A DNA stretch of 64,000 nucleotides from Biscogniauxia marginata (taxonomy: Eukaryota > Ascomycota > Sordariomycetes > Xylariales > Xylariaceae). Numbering within the stretch: the stretch's first letter is position 1; each line of letters begins with the position of its first letter. Both the position numbers and the translations under genes were made by a program. Where the stretch lies: the NCBI GenBank assembly GCA_022695795.1, contig MU404148.1, forward strand, positions 105,431 through 169,430. Reading direction: 5' to 3'. Positions 1 through 10,521 of the stretch are shown here, piece by piece. Below the pieces are notes generated by a model. The model searched no databases. It was not told where the DNA came from and worked only from the letters and a program-made list of their open reading frames with translations.

Positions 1-300
1 TAAAAATTCATTATTTGTTGTTTTGTTGTTGTCTTGTCTCGCCGGTGGCTTCAGCTTCTCTATCGAACTGGATTGCCCTTCGATTCTTGTCTCTCGTTGG
101 AAAAGAAATATTATTGGTGATTATTTCATTGTTGATCTGGAACATACCATACGCAGCCCCCTTTTGCGATTTGAGGTCCTAATCAAACTTCCCTGTAATA
201 GCATGCGATAATCTCAGCTGCTACCACAACATAACAAAGACAACGACGACAATTGCATCCTCGTCTATCTGCTGCTGCCGTCGCTGCCGCCGCCGCCATC

Positions 301-2770
301 ATGCCGCGAAACCGTCCAGCCACTACAGGCTATGAACGCCTGGCCCAGGCCGAACAATTCAGTGACGAATCCGACGACGATTATCTTGCTCAGAGTTCTT
401 CCTCACTTCAGCCGCAGTCTGCTCCTCGATTTACCTCCGTCTCCCAACCGAGACCTCGTTCCGGTATGACTTCCCCTAAAGCAACTGCTAGGCAGAGATA
501 CCGCCCGAGCCGGACAAGGAGCAACTCTGGTGTCGACCTCAAAGCTATAAACGCCCGCCTAGAAAGATGGGCCGAGGAGATCGCTTCCAAGTTCAAGAGG
601 GGGAAAGGGAAAGGCCATCCAGGCGAAGACGAGCCCCTGGAGATACACTACAGCGTCTTCCAACCTCCCGAGGGCGTACGTCCTGCTACTGCCGAGACCC
701 TTGCTGCTATGCCTGAACCTGCTATGTCTAAGGCAGAATTCGAGGACGTCGTTCAGAGCGTGAGGGTCGCCATCGACCAGGGGATGCACCCGAGCATGAT
801 TACTCAAGGCAGCTCTGGAAGTTATTTTGCCCGGAATACCGACGGTAAGATCGTCGGTGTGTTCAAACCCAAGGATGAGGAACCATATGCAGCCGGAAAC
901 CCCAAGTGGAACAAGTGGATTCATCGAAACCTCTTCCCTTGCTGTTTCGGGCGAGCATGGTATGTTTTTCCAGACCGAGGGGACGCTGAGAAATGCTTGT
1001 TTCTGACTCTACTAGCTTGATTCCTAACCTGTCCTATGTGAGTGAGGCCGCGGCGTACACTCTAGATTGCCAACTCCGAACCCACATGGTTCCCTACACG
1101 GATGTTGTCTATTTATCCTCTAAATCCTTTCATTATCCATACTGGGACCGTCGGAGCTACTATAGGAAGAAGAAGCCTCTACCGGCGAAGCCGGGAAGCT
1201 TCCAGGTCTTTCTTAAAGGTTTCAAGGACGCCAATATCTTTCTGAGGGAGCATCCTTGGCCGGACCAGTACTCCTCTGGATTCCGCACAAACGACACCCA
1301 TCGAAATCGGAGGAAGCGGTGGACTAACAGCTGTCGGCCGTCTAGCAGACGGTTCCACGATGACAGCGAGAGCGACGATGAGCATGGTTATTTCGAACAA
1401 CGGCCGCTTGGGCCGGATAATTTCATGTGGACCGACTCTTTAAAGCAGTCGTTTCGGGAAGAGCTTGAGAAGCTAGTAATCCTAGATTATATTATGCGGA
1501 ATACGGATAGAGGTCTGGACAACTGGATGGTTAAGGTAGACTGGGAGAGCCAAGCGGTTTCGATAGCATCTGAACCCCCACAACTTAACATGGATGTGGC
1601 AGAAGACGATGACGAACCCCCTCCACGGCCAGCTGATCTACCACAGAGGAGCAAAACTAGCAGTCCTCAGCCACACCCCTACAGAGTCCAGAAGCCTATG
1701 AATGCGGCGGCCGCTGCTGCGAAACGCCCTGAGCCTAAGATCTCAATAGGGGCCATCGATAACTCGCTATCATGGCCTTGGAAGCATCCGGATGCGTGGC
1801 GGAGGTAAGATGAATTGTTGCAATGTCGTTGAAGGCTTTCTTTATTTACATATCAACCAGTTTTCCATTCGGATGGTTATTTTTACCAGTGGACCTCATT
1901 GGACGACCTTTCTCCCAAAAGACTCGGGACCACTTCTTACCTCTTCTCACCTCGACTCAGTGGTGGAGTCAGACATCTCTTGAACTAAGAAAGGTTTTCC
2001 AAATCGACCCGGATTTTCAGGAGAAAATGTTTTCTCGTCAAATGGCTGTCATGAAGGGCCAGGCTTGGAATGTGGTCGAGACACTGAAAACGCCAGACCA
2101 CGGTCCATTGGAACTTACACGACGGTCGAAGGTCTGTGTCTGGGATGATCTCGTCGATGTCCCTGTTGCAGTGCCTATGCGCATTACCTCCACCGAGATG
2201 CGCCGGAAGGCCGAACCCGAGACCCGAAACGCCATCGCTGAGGAGATTGATATCGGTGCCGCCAACTCATCATCCGCACCAAATAACCAAATAGATGACT
2301 TGCTCGGTTTCTCTAGCCCATTGCCGAATCCCGGCCGCTTTGAATTAGCGAGTTCGCGAGCACAATCGCCAGATGGGCGCGAGACTGTCCATTCGAACTC
2401 GCCTAACGGCAAGAAGTCACATCCACTCACAGACTCGATAACAACGGACTCAAGTGGCTCGCGGCCGAACGTCAGCCGGGCACTCCCCCGGACAAGCTAC
2501 CAAGGCCCGGCACGATCACAAGCTAATATGTACGCGCCGCACAGAGTGCGGCGGTTTTCCTTTGGCACGGGATCTGAGCGGCATAACGGCACTATCGCGC
2601 AGCACCTGCACGGCGACCGCTACGGCTACGATGATGAGGGAGAGGAAGACGATATGGGGGGAGACCTAGGATATGCCGCCGCTGAGGGCATGGAGTCCAA
2701 TAGGCGGAAAGTCATTGTCGAGCGTCTAGAGCCCGTCAAAGCGAAGAATCCAGTGTTTACTTGGTGTTAG
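301..2770 (+). CDS. LSB6: Type II phosphatidylinositol 4-kinase, 785 aa
   Basis: Phosphorylates phosphatidylinositol at the 4-position on endosomal and vacuolar membranes. Exons 301-959, 1016-1804 and 1861-2770 join in frame through two 56-bp introns. The first in-frame ATG is 301; the reading frame is open further upstream only from a TTG. Residues 1-130 are low-complexity and disordered. The kinase core starts near residue 169 with a Gly-rich QGSSGSYF loop and an ATP-lysine segment GVFKPKDEEPY. It continues with a PCCFGRAC cysteine cluster (a likely palmitoylation site, as in the family), the catalytic MRNTDRGLDNWMVK stretch, and AIDNSLSWPWKHPD just before intron 2. The C-terminal third is disordered and ends in an acidic stretch. 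The motif order matches the PI4K type II family. The kinase identification is firm; cellular location is inferred from the family. Confidence 0.95.
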
Positions 2771-5095
2771 CTCAAAGGATAACGCCCTGGGGAGCGCTAG
2801 CACTATATATGTCCATACTCCTTGCCCCATCCAGACCTAAGCCCCGAGACTTGAAGAAAATTTCATGGCGTTTGCAGGAGAATCTGGGCTTTGGGTGGTG
2901 AAATGGCGAAAGACAAGATAGGCGTGCATGAATACCGCGTGATAAAAAATTATAGAAGAGCATAGGAGCGCTGTACCTCCATTCCATTGGTATGTCATGC
3001 ACCTTAGAGGAATACATGTCTAGAAAATGGAGTCTATTGGACGAAACAGACAAACGAACAAACGAACGAATAGCACCGGACATGGAAATTCACGGCACGG
3101 GCGTTTGAGGATGGCGACGGTATATCAGTGTAAAAGTGTCTAATTGGCATGTATGATTATAAGGGGGCTTGACTGGGGTCTGGCTGGTTGGGTTATATTG
3201 GTTGGCTCTTGCGCGCGCGCGCGTGCCTTTCGGGTGACCTTGGGACATTGAGTATAGAGACTGGTCCATTTTGTTTGGGGCTTTAGTTTACGCTCATTCT
3301 GCGTGGCAAAAGGTCAAAAGAAAGATGCAATATATAGACCACATGAATGTGCTGGAGAGCAAGCGCCAAACTAGGTAGCCCTAAGAGAGCGAACACCACA
3401 TTATCCCATTGCGATTCGATCACCGTAAATGGCGACTCCCTCGCCGTCCAGCGAGAAAATATGGGCGCGAATAGACAGATAAGATAGAACGAAACGAGAC
3501 GATTAAGGAATAATGAGAACTATCTCTCGAGTATCGTACTTGTACGTTGATTTGCACGCCCTTCTTTGGCTTGACAAAAAAAAAAGGAGGCCAGCGGATA
3601 TGTCTCGGGGGGAGAAGGGGGGGGGAGGGAATTCAGTGAAGTAACTTGAACGAGAGCAAATCTTCATCTGCTAAGTCAGATGAGAATCAACCTAATAATA
3701 ACTATGCTTGATAACAAATTCAAAGAATTAAACGGGTGTCTGAAGACTGCAAGAAAAAAATTTTTCTATACGCGTCGAATCTCCTCGAAAGGGAAACCGA
3801 AAAAAAAAAACCATTGCAAATACTTTAGGTACCTACCAAAGACAACTATAGAGTTACACTTCCCCCTTTACCTGCTTGTCATTGCTAGACACGAGTTTGT
3901 TAACTAACTCCTTACTTCAGCTTAGTGCTGTTACGATGAGGTAGGTAGGTAGTGTTTTCGTATAGGGGGAGGGGGTGTGGTTCGCTTTTTTTCTCACTCC
4001 TTTTGTGTGTGTACGTATGTGCTGCTAGACAAATCAAATCAATACGCGAGAGAAAGAGAAATGTAAGAAGAAGAAAAAAAGGAGAGAGAGAGAGGGCGCG
4101 CGGAGATCTGAAATCCAAAATTTGTTTTATGTAGTTACATACATAACATGCCTCTACATACCTTACACGTGCGTGGTGTAATGTTGTATCTATCTATCTA
4201 TATATATACATACACATGGATACCGTATGGTAAAATCATCAGTAGCATTGTCATCAACGTAGATATGCACGTTGACGTCGAGGTGATATTAAAGGAGAGA
4301 GCGCCGCGGGGGTAGGGACGTTTCGTTTCGAAACTACCACCGTCAACCCCCAAACCCCCAACCCCCGGCCGGGCCGTTATATAAGGTCCTGCCGAAAAGG
4401 ATGATGGGCCGTGACCCGTCTGTCATCATTATCACCTTTACCGGGGCCATCACCATCACCGTCACCGTCACCGCGGCCGTGGCTGAGGCCGTGGCCGCTT
4501 TACAGAAGGCCCTCCTCCCCCTCCCCCTCGGAGTAAGGCCTTTTTTGGTTACTTACCAAAGTCGGTAATGCTGTCGTCCTTTTTCGTTGTTTCGCCCAGT
4601 CTCTATAGGACAGGGTGATAGTGCTAATGGTGATGGTGGTACATAGATGGGATGATGATCGACGAGGCGGGTAAGGCAAGTATATAAGTCAGTTTATAAA
4701 TTTGGTGTTTTGTTTCTGTCGTATGAACTAAATTAGGGGCTATATGTGTTTATTTTACTGTTTAGGTCCCCTTGGAATGAAAATGTATCAAAACAAAAAG
4801 GGCGAGGGAGAAGTAGGTTTGCAAAAGCGCCCAATAATGACTCGTCAACTCACCGAAATCAAATAAAAAAAGAAAAGGGAGAGGGAAAAGAGGGTAGCCA
4901 AGCGAATGTATGACAATAGTGTCGGCCGGCTGAAACGCAAAGAGAGACCTGGGGAGCATTGGGGGCCCTTTGGACAGCTCATTCTGCATGGCCACGGCAT
5001 TGGAAGATACTACGACGTTGAGCCGTCAACCTAGTCGAATCGATACAAACCGTCTTGAACGCGATCAAGCTGTGAAGTCGGCCTTCCGTTTCAAG
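2771..5095. other. Long gene-free stretch with simple repeats
   Basis: No convincing gene was found. It starts with the LSB6 3' region and contains a (GC)n run near 3211-3222, purine-rich tracts (3570-3640, 4060-4095), a TATC/TA microsatellite at about 4185-4210 and a GC-rich low-complexity block at 4340-4530. A TATATAA box lies at about 4379 and is followed by a 55-codon ORF at 4401-4568. The box lies only about 20 bp from that ATG, so it is not treated as a gene. Confidence 0.5.
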
Positions 5096-8000
5096 TCACA
5101 TCAAACTTTGGACCCCCATGTATGTATAAACACCTCTGTAGATCATATCTGTAAGGGGGTTAATGAGAGAGAGGGGGGGAAAATACCTGGGCACGCGTGC
5201 TCTGTCGCGCAGGAGCAAGCGCAAGGCGGAGTGATCCTCTGCAGGATCGTCACAGCTACTAAGGCCCATATATGTCTTGGACATATAGTGTCCCTCTTTC
5301 GCTCTGGGCGGGGGACGAAAGGTCTCCTCCTCAAGGTCGCCGTCATCCAAAAGCTACTTGAGAAGTTACGCCTAGTGCCGGACTTAAGACGGCGGTGGTT
5401 GAGATCTGCACTCGGCGCGTCCGTCGTACACGTCAGTGCAAATAAGGTCGCTCGCCGGCCAGAAGGCATTCTTCTCATACATAATATTATAAAGCACCAC
5501 CCCTGGCATTAGCAGTCAGGTATGGCAAACGCGGCTAGCAGTCGAACAGGAGAGACTCGAGCTTCTCCCGTATTCTCCGTCGGGCTAAAGTAAAATCGAA
5601 TCGTAGAGCAGAATGCGGTGAAAATTGAAATCAAGCCTCTCACGAGGAGGGTGGCGCCCTAGTCTAGGGCTGGACTAGATTTCAGCCCCTCTTTGGGGCG
5701 GTCCCGCAGTCCCAGCACCATGTTGACGGACTCTTGCTGTCGATGTAGAGCCGATTCCTCGGGTTGCTGACTCAATTTGGCAAACAACCTTGTTTGGCCA
5801 GATTCCCGGTAACTTCCCCTTTCCACACCGTAGTTAGCCGGGATCTCGCGTCTTCTCTTTTGATGAAGGCAAGTGGGGGGACCCATAAGGATTACTTGCT
5901 TATAGGAGGGTCCTGATAAGATACTCCTATGTAGGAAGATAGCTGTAGGTTAGCGGGATCCGGTACTCTAGGCTGAATCAGCCCCGGTTGGTGTTCATCG
6001 ACGGTGTTCCTTGTTTGATTCCGGATACGATCACGCCCGCAAGAACCCGACCCGATACTCTGGTACGCGCTAATGCATGATCACCAGAGTAAGATACAGG
6101 AGGATGAAGTGGTAGACTGTATAGTGAACCCCCTTTTTAGGGAATCATTGTTAATGAGAAGCCCAAGCGAAGTTGAATATCAAACAGTGGCTAGAATACT
6201 CGGCTTCAACCGGAGGTTTTTTTTTCCAGGCGATAGGCCTCTGATACGGCCTAACTAGCCTGGAAATCCGGTCTGTGGGAGACTGATCCAGCAGTCTGGT
6301 CCTCCTTCGGGCACTATCGAGCGGAAAGGAAAATTGCGTGCGTGCAGGTGTCAATCATATGGGGGGTCCTGGTCTGATCTTTGTCAAGCGGGGGCTGTAG
6401 CAACTGGTCTGCAATATGCAGGCCAGGGGTAGCTGGCTAGCGTTTTGACAACAAATGGACCGCTTAATAACCCGTGTGGTGTATGATAGCCGCTCTTGCT
6501 ACTGATTCGTTTCGTTTAGTAACATTAACAACTCCACATCTTACCGACACCAAAGAGGCTTGGAATGGCAAAATGTGCCCACCAGCTTGAAGGGCGTTCG
6601 TGCTCTCGGAGTATTCGAGTGTGGCTGCGTCTTATCCTTTCACGAAACGAAGGTGACATCGTGTCAGGAGACACAAGGCAACCCCAGGATACGATGTAAT
6701 ATTGTCCAGTCTGGAAATTTCGATCAAAGTCCGTACCAGTCTATATATGTACCATCCTAACGACCTGGAGACCGGCGCCCCTGCCGGAGCACGTATGTAT
6801 GTAGCTGTATCCCAGAAGCAACTCCACTATATGGTTCTAGATGGCCCGCTTGTTCGGTCTTTGGTAGGAACGCGAAGCCATTAGCGAAGGGAATGAGCTT
6901 GCTAATATAGGAGAGGTCCTCGTAAAGCCATGAGTTCCCCTTTTCAAGCCATGTCCAAGTCTCGATTATAACGAACATATAGCTAGGCGTGTTAAACCCG
7001 AGAAAGTTGAGCTGCCGGACCAAAACAAAGACTATCATGAATCCAATGACGAGAGACGCAATAGCCATGAGCTGATGATCAGTCCAGTAGTGTACTAGCG
7101 GCGTCAGCATAATTGCAAATAAGGAGCCCATAGCTGAAGACAGTGTCCGTGACCAACAGCCGAGGCCACTTGGCCCGGCACTTTGGCGAACTTTTCGTCT
7201 CGTACATGTAAAACGGGACCCTAACTGGACGGTAGGAACCCGTTGTAGCCTCTTCCTAATTAAGCTAGGAATAGTGAATGTTCTGCAGGCTTCCATCCCT
7301 GTCGTCACGATGGCCCGCTACGTGAATGTCTGCCGGTGACTGACCGCTATCACTACTCATAGAAGACGGAATACATCCCGCAAGCTAATTTCCCTCGCGT
7401 CAGGTTGCATGCGCCTGCTTACTATCCTTCTTCTATATTTACCGTTCGTTATAGGCGATAGGCAGTCGACAGTCTCCATCCTGATAGTACACTGTATCGG
7501 TATAGGAAGACTAAGCAGTCCCGGGAACATGGACCCAGGTCCATGTCTCTGGATGTATGTAATTTGAAAGGTGGGTGTGCCATTCCGTGCGACAGATCAA
7601 GCTACTCCCGAACCATTGGCTTGGGTTCTTTGACTGCTGCCGGCTGCTGTGCGCCCCCTCGGGACATTTTTGCGGCAACCAGCCTAAAACATTCAGTTCA
7701 GATTGTGCTTGGGCTCCTTCCAGAACTACCTACGAGACCATCCATCCAATTACCCAAAGTTTTAGCGAAACTCTTCGACTTTTTGAAATCACCCTGCACT
7801 GGGCTAGGTCAAGCTGCGGCTGTGGGAGGCCAAGGTAGACAAAGCTTGCCTAAATTACCACTGTGCGGCCAAGGGGATGTGGACGTCAGCAGAGCCGGGC
7901 GGAAGGAGGAGACCGAGCTAGTATTGGTCAACGGAAATGTTACTCGGGTCGTCGCGTGTGGCCGCTCGATCCTATTAGACCAGATACTAGGCCTTATCAC

Positions 8001-8672
8001 CCTCCCTATATGGCCTTAGGCCAATGTGAGCTATTCCATCTAGCAAGTAACCAGGGCTGCCGTCTAGGCAAAATACAAGTAACGTAGAGGCACGATGGCC
8101 CCCCTTGGACCATAAATGTTTTCTCGTCAAACGGAGAATGCCTCCTTAAAAAGCCGAAAGCTAGGCGCACGTCGTGACCATGTCCTTGTGAAGGGGAGTT
8201 ATGCAGGAGCAAGGACGGGAGTTCCCTATGCAGAACCCTGGACTGCAGTAATGTATAAGACCTAGTCGACGGAACAGCCGAGAAGAGCTTTGTGTTGAGG
8301 GGAGTATTCGTAGTGCCCATGATCGACGGTAATACCAACAGTGTCGTTGGGTGCAAGCCCTTGCGGTGGATGGGCATATGCAGGCAGTGGTTGTTTCGAC
8401 CAGGTCATAGCTCCACATAGGCTTAAGGCCCTTAACAACTTGATTCCTGCAGCAGGTGTGCAGTTGCCGCTAACGGACCGAAGCACACATGAAGGGGTAA
8501 TTTGGGTCATTGTTTTTTGGGTTCGATCGAGGCCTAAAGGTTGAAGAACCATGTAGCCTGGCGGGATAAGCAGCAGCCCAAAAACATATAACCATCCATA
8601 CGCACGAAGACCGTCCTCACCGCAGCTATCTGATAAGAAAAGAACATGAGAAAAAGGGAGAAAATCCTGCAT
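5096..8672. other. Region with unresolved gene-like fragments, mainly minus strand
   Basis: Several short minus-strand frames look protein-like but could not be joined into a model. They include 5096-5350 (acidic start MDDGDLEEETF), 5659-5886, the hydrophobic exon 6757-7308, and 8262-8672 with a hydrophobic segment GWLYVFGLLLIPPGYMVL. A 43-bp intron-like sequence with GTAAGA, a TACTAAAC branch and CAG occurs at 6502-6544 on the minus strand. This suggests one or two multi-exon genes or decayed genes beside the methyltransferase. No family was recognised. Confidence 0.3.
6757..7308 (-). CDS. Probable internal exon of an unidentified membrane protein (gene limits unresolved)
   Basis: A 183-codon open frame stands out in a region where other frames close quickly. 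It encodes at least two clear hydrophobic segments, LSSAMGSLFAIMLTPLVHYW and LMAIASLVIGFMIVFVLV, and a weaker third, SYMFVIIETWTW. A soluble, aromatic-rich tail follows. The ends given are only those of the open frame; true exon limits will differ. A possible upstream start (MSSDSGQSPADIH) lies near 7360 on the same strand. A downstream exon ending at a GTAAGA donor at 6544 carries an Arg-rich segment starting MSPSFRERIRRSH. I do not recognise the family. It could be part of a membrane enzyme or transporter, or a pseudogene. Proximity to the LaeA-like methyltransferase is the only contextual hint. Confidence 0.3.
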   Translation of the reverse strand: MTTGMEACRTFTIPSLIRKRLQRVPTVQLGSRFTCTRRKVRQSAGPSGLGCWSRTLSSAMGSLFAIMLTPLVHYWTDHQLMAIASLVIGFMIVFVLVRQLNFLGFNTPSYMFVIIETWTWLEKGNSWLYEDLSYISKLIPFANGFAFLPKTEQAGHLEPYSGVASGIQLHTYVLRQGRRSPGR

Positions 8673-8735
8673 TGGCTTTTATTAATATAACATTGTCAAA
8701 AGTTGTCTGTTAAGAGGGAAAACACACCTTTAGAT

Positions 8736-10521
8736 ATGGACGAGTATATATCCCCGAACTTGTCTATATCGTTGGACTACTAACAAGCCGTAGCCAAGCG
8801 GAAACCGAAGAGCTCAACGAGGAGGTCCAAGAGACGTTCATCCATCACAACAGAACTTACCAGCGATATTCTATCAACAACAGCACGTACTTTGTGCCGG
8901 TAGATGAGGTGCGTAGCCGCCCCTTTTCAATTCGAAATATTGAGGTTGTGTTGACCCGCCTTCCCTAGGACGAGACTATTCGTTTGCGAATTCAACACGA
9001 AGTCTTATCTATGATGTTCGATAGGAGGTTGATATTCCCGCCCATAAGTTCATTGAAACGAATACTGGACTGCGGATTTGGAACAGGATCGGTTAGATAT
9101 TTTCAAAGTTGCTGATTACCCCTTTTGTCCCACTCCTTGAAGCCATGACTTCTCAGGCAGGCGACGCTCATACCAAAACCTATAGACTCGATAATCTCGA
9201 TGTTGTCTGCTAATAAGATAAACACTGACACGTGCATTGTAGTGGGCCTTCCAAGTGGCGTGGGAGAATCCTCGGTGCGAGGCACGTAATGCTTGATTTC
9301 CTCGTCAGTCGGGAGGTTTTTACTTTTCGACAATGTTCACGTAGCATTGTCCCCCTATGCATTCTGGATAGTGCATTACGCGTCGCACGACCTGATCGGG
9401 CAGGAATTCGACCAGCATACACCACGCGGGCCTTGAGCAAGGTCCCAGACGAGGCGACTAACGATCCGAACGGAGAACTCGCATCACCTGTATCTTGTTG
9501 CCTTGCTAACATGTCAATGACCAGGTTCGCGGTATCGACGTAAGCCCCCATCACCATAACCCCGACGAGAGCGTTGAAAACCTGTACCTCGATGTCGATG
9601 ACCTGAATATGCCGTGAGAACCCGTGTGCGTTAATAACAGGGGGAAGAGCCTAACATCGTCCCTTCTTAGGCTTCCATTCCGGTCCAACCACTTCGACCT
9701 GATTAATAGTAGACTAGTCGCCGGAGGCATTAATGATAACCGCTGGAGTGGATATTTGCGCGATATTTTTCGGTGTTTACGCGGCGGCGGGTGGTGTCAG
9801 ATGGTTGAGATTGACTTCAATGCCCAATCTGACAATGGCACTCTAACAGATGGTATGTGGTGCGGAGTACATAGCCTCGCAGCAGCACGTTGCTTATAAG
9901 TGCTACAAGGCTCCGCGCTCCGTCAGTGGTCACAGACGTATCTTCACGCGATGGAGCAGTGCAAAAACCCGCGAGCACCACGTCGTCTAGGTGGATGGCT
10001 AAGAAGCGCCGGGTTCACCGATGTTGACGAACGAATGATCCCATTACCCATGTGTGGATGGTCAGATAGTATGGACATCCCCTTGTTGTTGTCGAGGCCA
10101 GTTCTAACGATTATGGATGTAGATCAGAGGGACTTTGATATAGGCGCCGCGAATCAAGAAAATGTCCGGTTATTACTCTCCTCCATTGCACTGTATCCGT
10201 TTACACACTACCTTGGGTACGTGCTACAGTCCGGGCCTTTTTGACGAGTCGGCATGGCTGACGTTATACAGCATGTCGATTACAGAGTTTCATATCTTGG
10301 TTGCCCAAGCAAGATTGGAGGCTAGCAACGCCGCGCTGAAGGTGAAGTCCTCAAATTTAAGGGACGTGAAATATGACTAACTTGGCATCGCGATTGTTTC
10401 TCAGCCATACTTTCCACTGTAAGTCGACGCATATCTGCCGTCTACGAGACATCTCATGTCAAAAACTCTGACACCCCGGATTACAAGGTACGTATGTGTC
10501 GGCAAGAAGCCGAGGCGTTGA
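8736..10521 (+). CDS. LaeA-like SAM-dependent methyltransferase, 308 aa, 11 exons
   Basis: Probable small-molecule or protein methyltransferase of the LaeA-like group common in secondary-metabolite loci. The exons are 8736-8743, 8794-8908, 8969-9091, 9243-9281, 9525-9613, 9671-9852, 9910-10068, 10123-10216, 10272-10341, 10405-10418 and 10488-10521. They give 927 nt with no internal stop. SAM motif I is RILDCGFGTGSW (residues 72-83), followed by RGIDVSPHHHN, NLYLDVDDLN, the NHFDLINSRL motif, a GGGW turn and the LaeA-like tail YVCVGKKP. Most introns are 50-70 bp with good CTAAC branch points. The introns around the 39-nt fourth exon are 151 and 243 bp, and the second needs a GC donor (GAG|GCACGT). 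The first exon (8 nt) is the least certain. No long ORF marks this gene. The substrate cannot be deduced. Confidence 0.75.

Noticed and set aside
253..300. Upstream extension of LSB6 with an Ala-rich N terminus
   Set aside because: It starts at TTG, not ATG; the first ATG in frame is 301.
4401..4568. 55-codon ORF starting MMGRDPSVIIITF after a TATA box
   Set aside because: Low-complexity ACC/GTC repeats create the hydrophobic look, and the TATA box is too close to the ATG.
4970..5512. 180-codon plus-strand ORF
   Set aside because: Starts at a non-ATG codon, lacks any motif, and overlaps minus-strand frames of equal plausibility.
7543..8019. 158-codon plus-strand ORF
   Set aside because: Starts at a frame with no conserved motif and overlaps protein-like minus-strand fragments; treated as chance or mirror.
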